Below are positions 4,849 through 6,006 of a stretch of 6,006 bases of DNA, in pieces. How positions within the stretch are numbered: the stretch's first letter is position 1; every line of letters starts with the position of its first letter. Origin of the DNA: Sphingomonadales bacterium (GTDB lineage Bacteria > Pseudomonadota > Alphaproteobacteria > Sphingomonadales > Sphingomonadaceae); contig JAIYAA010000181.1 of NCBI GenBank assembly GCA_027489295.1, positions 1 to 6,006 on the forward strand, given 5' to 3'. The translations under genes were made by a program, and so were the position numbers. A model generated the notes under the pieces. The model was not told the DNA's origin. It saw nothing but the letters and a program-made list of their open reading frames with translations, and made no database searches.

Positions 4849-5982
4849 TTAGCCGATCAAGCCGGCCAGATGTCTCCACACACCGAATGCACCCAGATCG
4901 TTGAGCGTCACGAACAGCATCAGCGCGAGGATCGCGAGCATGCCGCCCCGGAACGCCCATTCCATCACCTGCGGTTCCACCGGGCGCCGGCGGACCGCCT
5001 CAACGGCGTAGAACAAGAGATGACCACCATCCAGCACCGGGACTGGCAACAGGTTGATGAATCCCAGATTAATGGAAACGAGCGCGATCAGGAACGCGAA
5101 CTCGATCGGGCCCATGGAAAGACGTTCGCCCGATACCTGCGCGATCTTCAGCGGCCCGCCGAGTTCCGCGACGGAACGACGGCCGGTGATGATCTGGCCG
5201 AGCCCGTCCACGGTCATGCGGACGATGTCGGCAGTGGTCCGAATGCCGACGAGCGGCGCCTCGATCAGGCTGACCGGCACCTGCACCGATCCTGCGGCGC
5301 CGATGCCCAGCTGGCCGATCCGGAACTCGTTGCCGAAGCGATCGCGCTCCAGCCGGGTACCGATCGTCGCATCCACGCTGCGCTCTGCGCCGCTGCGGAC
5401 GAATTGGACACGGACCTGCTCGTTCGGGCGCAGCTGCGTGAACTGGGCGAGATCGGCGTAGGTCGCAACCGACCGCCCATCGAGGCCGGTGATGCGGTCG
5501 CCCGGCTGCAGCCCTGCATGCGCAGCGGCGCTGCCCGGGAGGACCGTTCCCACCACCGACGGCGTGCGGTTTTCGCCGAACAGGAAGGCGAAGGCGGAAA
5601 GAATGACGATCGCCACGACGAAATTGGCGATCGGGCCCGCCGCGACGATGATCGCCCGCTGCCACAGCGGCTTGGACTGGAAGGTCTTGGCGCGCTCGCT
5701 CGCCGGCAGCTGCAGCCATTCGGGCGAAGGCTGGCTCGCCGGGTTCATGTCGCCGGCAAAGCGGACATAGCCGCCCAGCGGCAACAGGCTGAACTTCCAG
5801 CGCGTGCCGCGGCGATCGGTGATGCCGGCGATCTCGCGGCCGAAGCCGATCGAGAATTCCTCGGCCTTCACCCCGAAGATGCGGCCAGCCAGATAATGTC
5901 CCAGCTCGTGCAGGAACACGAGCGGCCCGATCACCAGCGCGAACGCCAGAATGGTGAGCAGGATGCCGGGGGATTGGATCAA
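4849..5982 (-). CDS. rseP: Site-2 intramembrane zinc protease RseP
   Basis: RseP (YaeL; MmpA in Caulobacter) is an inner-membrane metalloprotease that cuts single-pass proteins within the membrane, such as anti-sigma factors and leftover signal peptides. The 377-residue product has HELGH at 25-29 (zinc ligands His25 and His29, catalytic Glu26) in the first membrane helix, the membrane-surface loop LLPLGGYVRFAGD (66-78), a second membrane segment (about 108-135) with GPIANFV (116-122), one PDZ domain (about 140-225), the third zinc-ligand motif NLLPVPVLDGGH (310-321, Asp318) and a final helix (about 345-363). E. coli RseP has about 450 residues and two PDZ domains. The start is TTG at 5982-5980, with AAGGA at 5996-5992 and a 9-base spacer; no in-frame ATG follows until residue 79 and an in-frame TGA lies at 6006-6004. 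In related genomes dxr lies just upstream, outside this window. Confidence 0.97.
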   Translation of the reverse strand: MIQSPGILLTILAFALVIGPLVFLHELGHYLAGRIFGVKAEEFSIGFGREIAGITDRRGTRWKFSLLPLGGYVRFAGDMNPASQPSPEWLQLPASERAKTFQSKPLWQRAIIVAAGPIANFVVAIVILSAFAFLFGENRTPSVVGTVLPGSAAAHAGLQPGDRITGLDGRSVATYADLAQFTQLRPNEQVRVQFVRSGAERSVDATIGTRLERDRFGNEFRIGQLGIGAAGSVQVPVSLIEAPLVGIRTTADIVRMTVDGLGQIITGRRSVAELGGPLKIAQVSGERLSMGPIEFAFLIALVSINLGFINLLPVPVLDGGHLLFYAVEAVRRRPVEPQVMEWAFRGGMLAILALMLFVTLNDLGAFGVWRHLAGLIG

Positions 5983-5991
5983 GCGACGCAG

Positions 5992-5996
5992 TCCTT
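5992..5996 (-). promoter_or_regulatory. Shine-Dalgarno site of rseP
   Basis: AAGGA on the minus strand lies nine bases upstream of the TTG at 5982. With the in-frame stop further upstream and no early ATG, it fixes the unusual TTG start. The remaining bases up to 6006 probably belong to the end of the preceding gene, but too little is visible to name it. Confidence 0.75.
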
Positions 5997-6006
5997 CACT
6001 CGCTCA

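Noticed and set aside
1994..4852. A 952-codon plus-strand open frame
   Set aside because: It is the codon-aligned antisense of bamA, left open because bamA uses no TTA, CTA or TCA; the product has no recognisable domain and is dominated by Arg, Ala, His and Asp.
1..6006. Mobile element, CRISPR array, toxin-antitoxin or defence system
   Set aside because: No transposase, spaced repeats, inverted terminal repeats or foreign-looking composition were seen; the window is an ordinary conserved chromosomal operon.

Overview
The window is a GC-rich chromosomal segment from an alphaproteobacterium, most likely a sphingomonad (Sphingomonas or a close relative). The evidence is the gene order and protein style: a single-PDZ RseP, a BamA with a long seventh extracellular loop, an unusually long Skp/OmpH, a cysteine-free bL31, and no lpx genes in a position where most alphaproteobacteria carry them. 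Every convincing gene lies on the minus strand, so the window reads from right to left. No mobile element, CRISPR array, tRNA or rRNA was seen, and no gene-free stretch exceeds about 160 bases.

Reading order on the minus strand: rseP (intramembrane zinc protease, TTG start with a good Shine-Dalgarno site), a 68-base gap, bamA (outer-membrane assembly barrel with five POTRA domains), skp (periplasmic chaperone, start overlapping the bamA stop by one base), fabZ (fatty-acid dehydratase, GTG start overlapping the skp stop by four bases), a 19-base gap, a 71-residue membrane protein, an 82-base gap, and rpmE (ribosomal protein bL31). A strong intrinsic terminator follows rpmE. A second terminator-like hairpin with a T-run lies just upstream of the rpmE Shine-Dalgarno site. 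Left of the main terminator only about 150 bases remain. They hold nothing firm, although a short minus-strand reading frame starting at 73 runs off the window edge.

Functionally this is an envelope-biogenesis operon. RseP does regulated proteolysis and membrane quality control, Skp chaperones unfolded outer-membrane proteins across the periplasm, BamA folds and inserts them, and FabZ supplies acyl chains for membrane lipids. bL31 and the small membrane protein are accessory neighbours.

The most interesting observations are: a textbook 12-residue EF-hand calcium-binding loop (D82 to E93) in the Skp homologue, near where the coiled-coil tentacle should turn; the absence of lpxD between skp and fabZ and of lpxA after fabZ, fitting an organism that uses glycosphingolipids instead of lipopolysaccharide; the hairpin plus T-run in the rpmE leader; and the enlarged, cysteine-paired extracellular loops of BamA. 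I did not find a wholly new multi-gene system. The novelty is in these modifications of a conserved operon.
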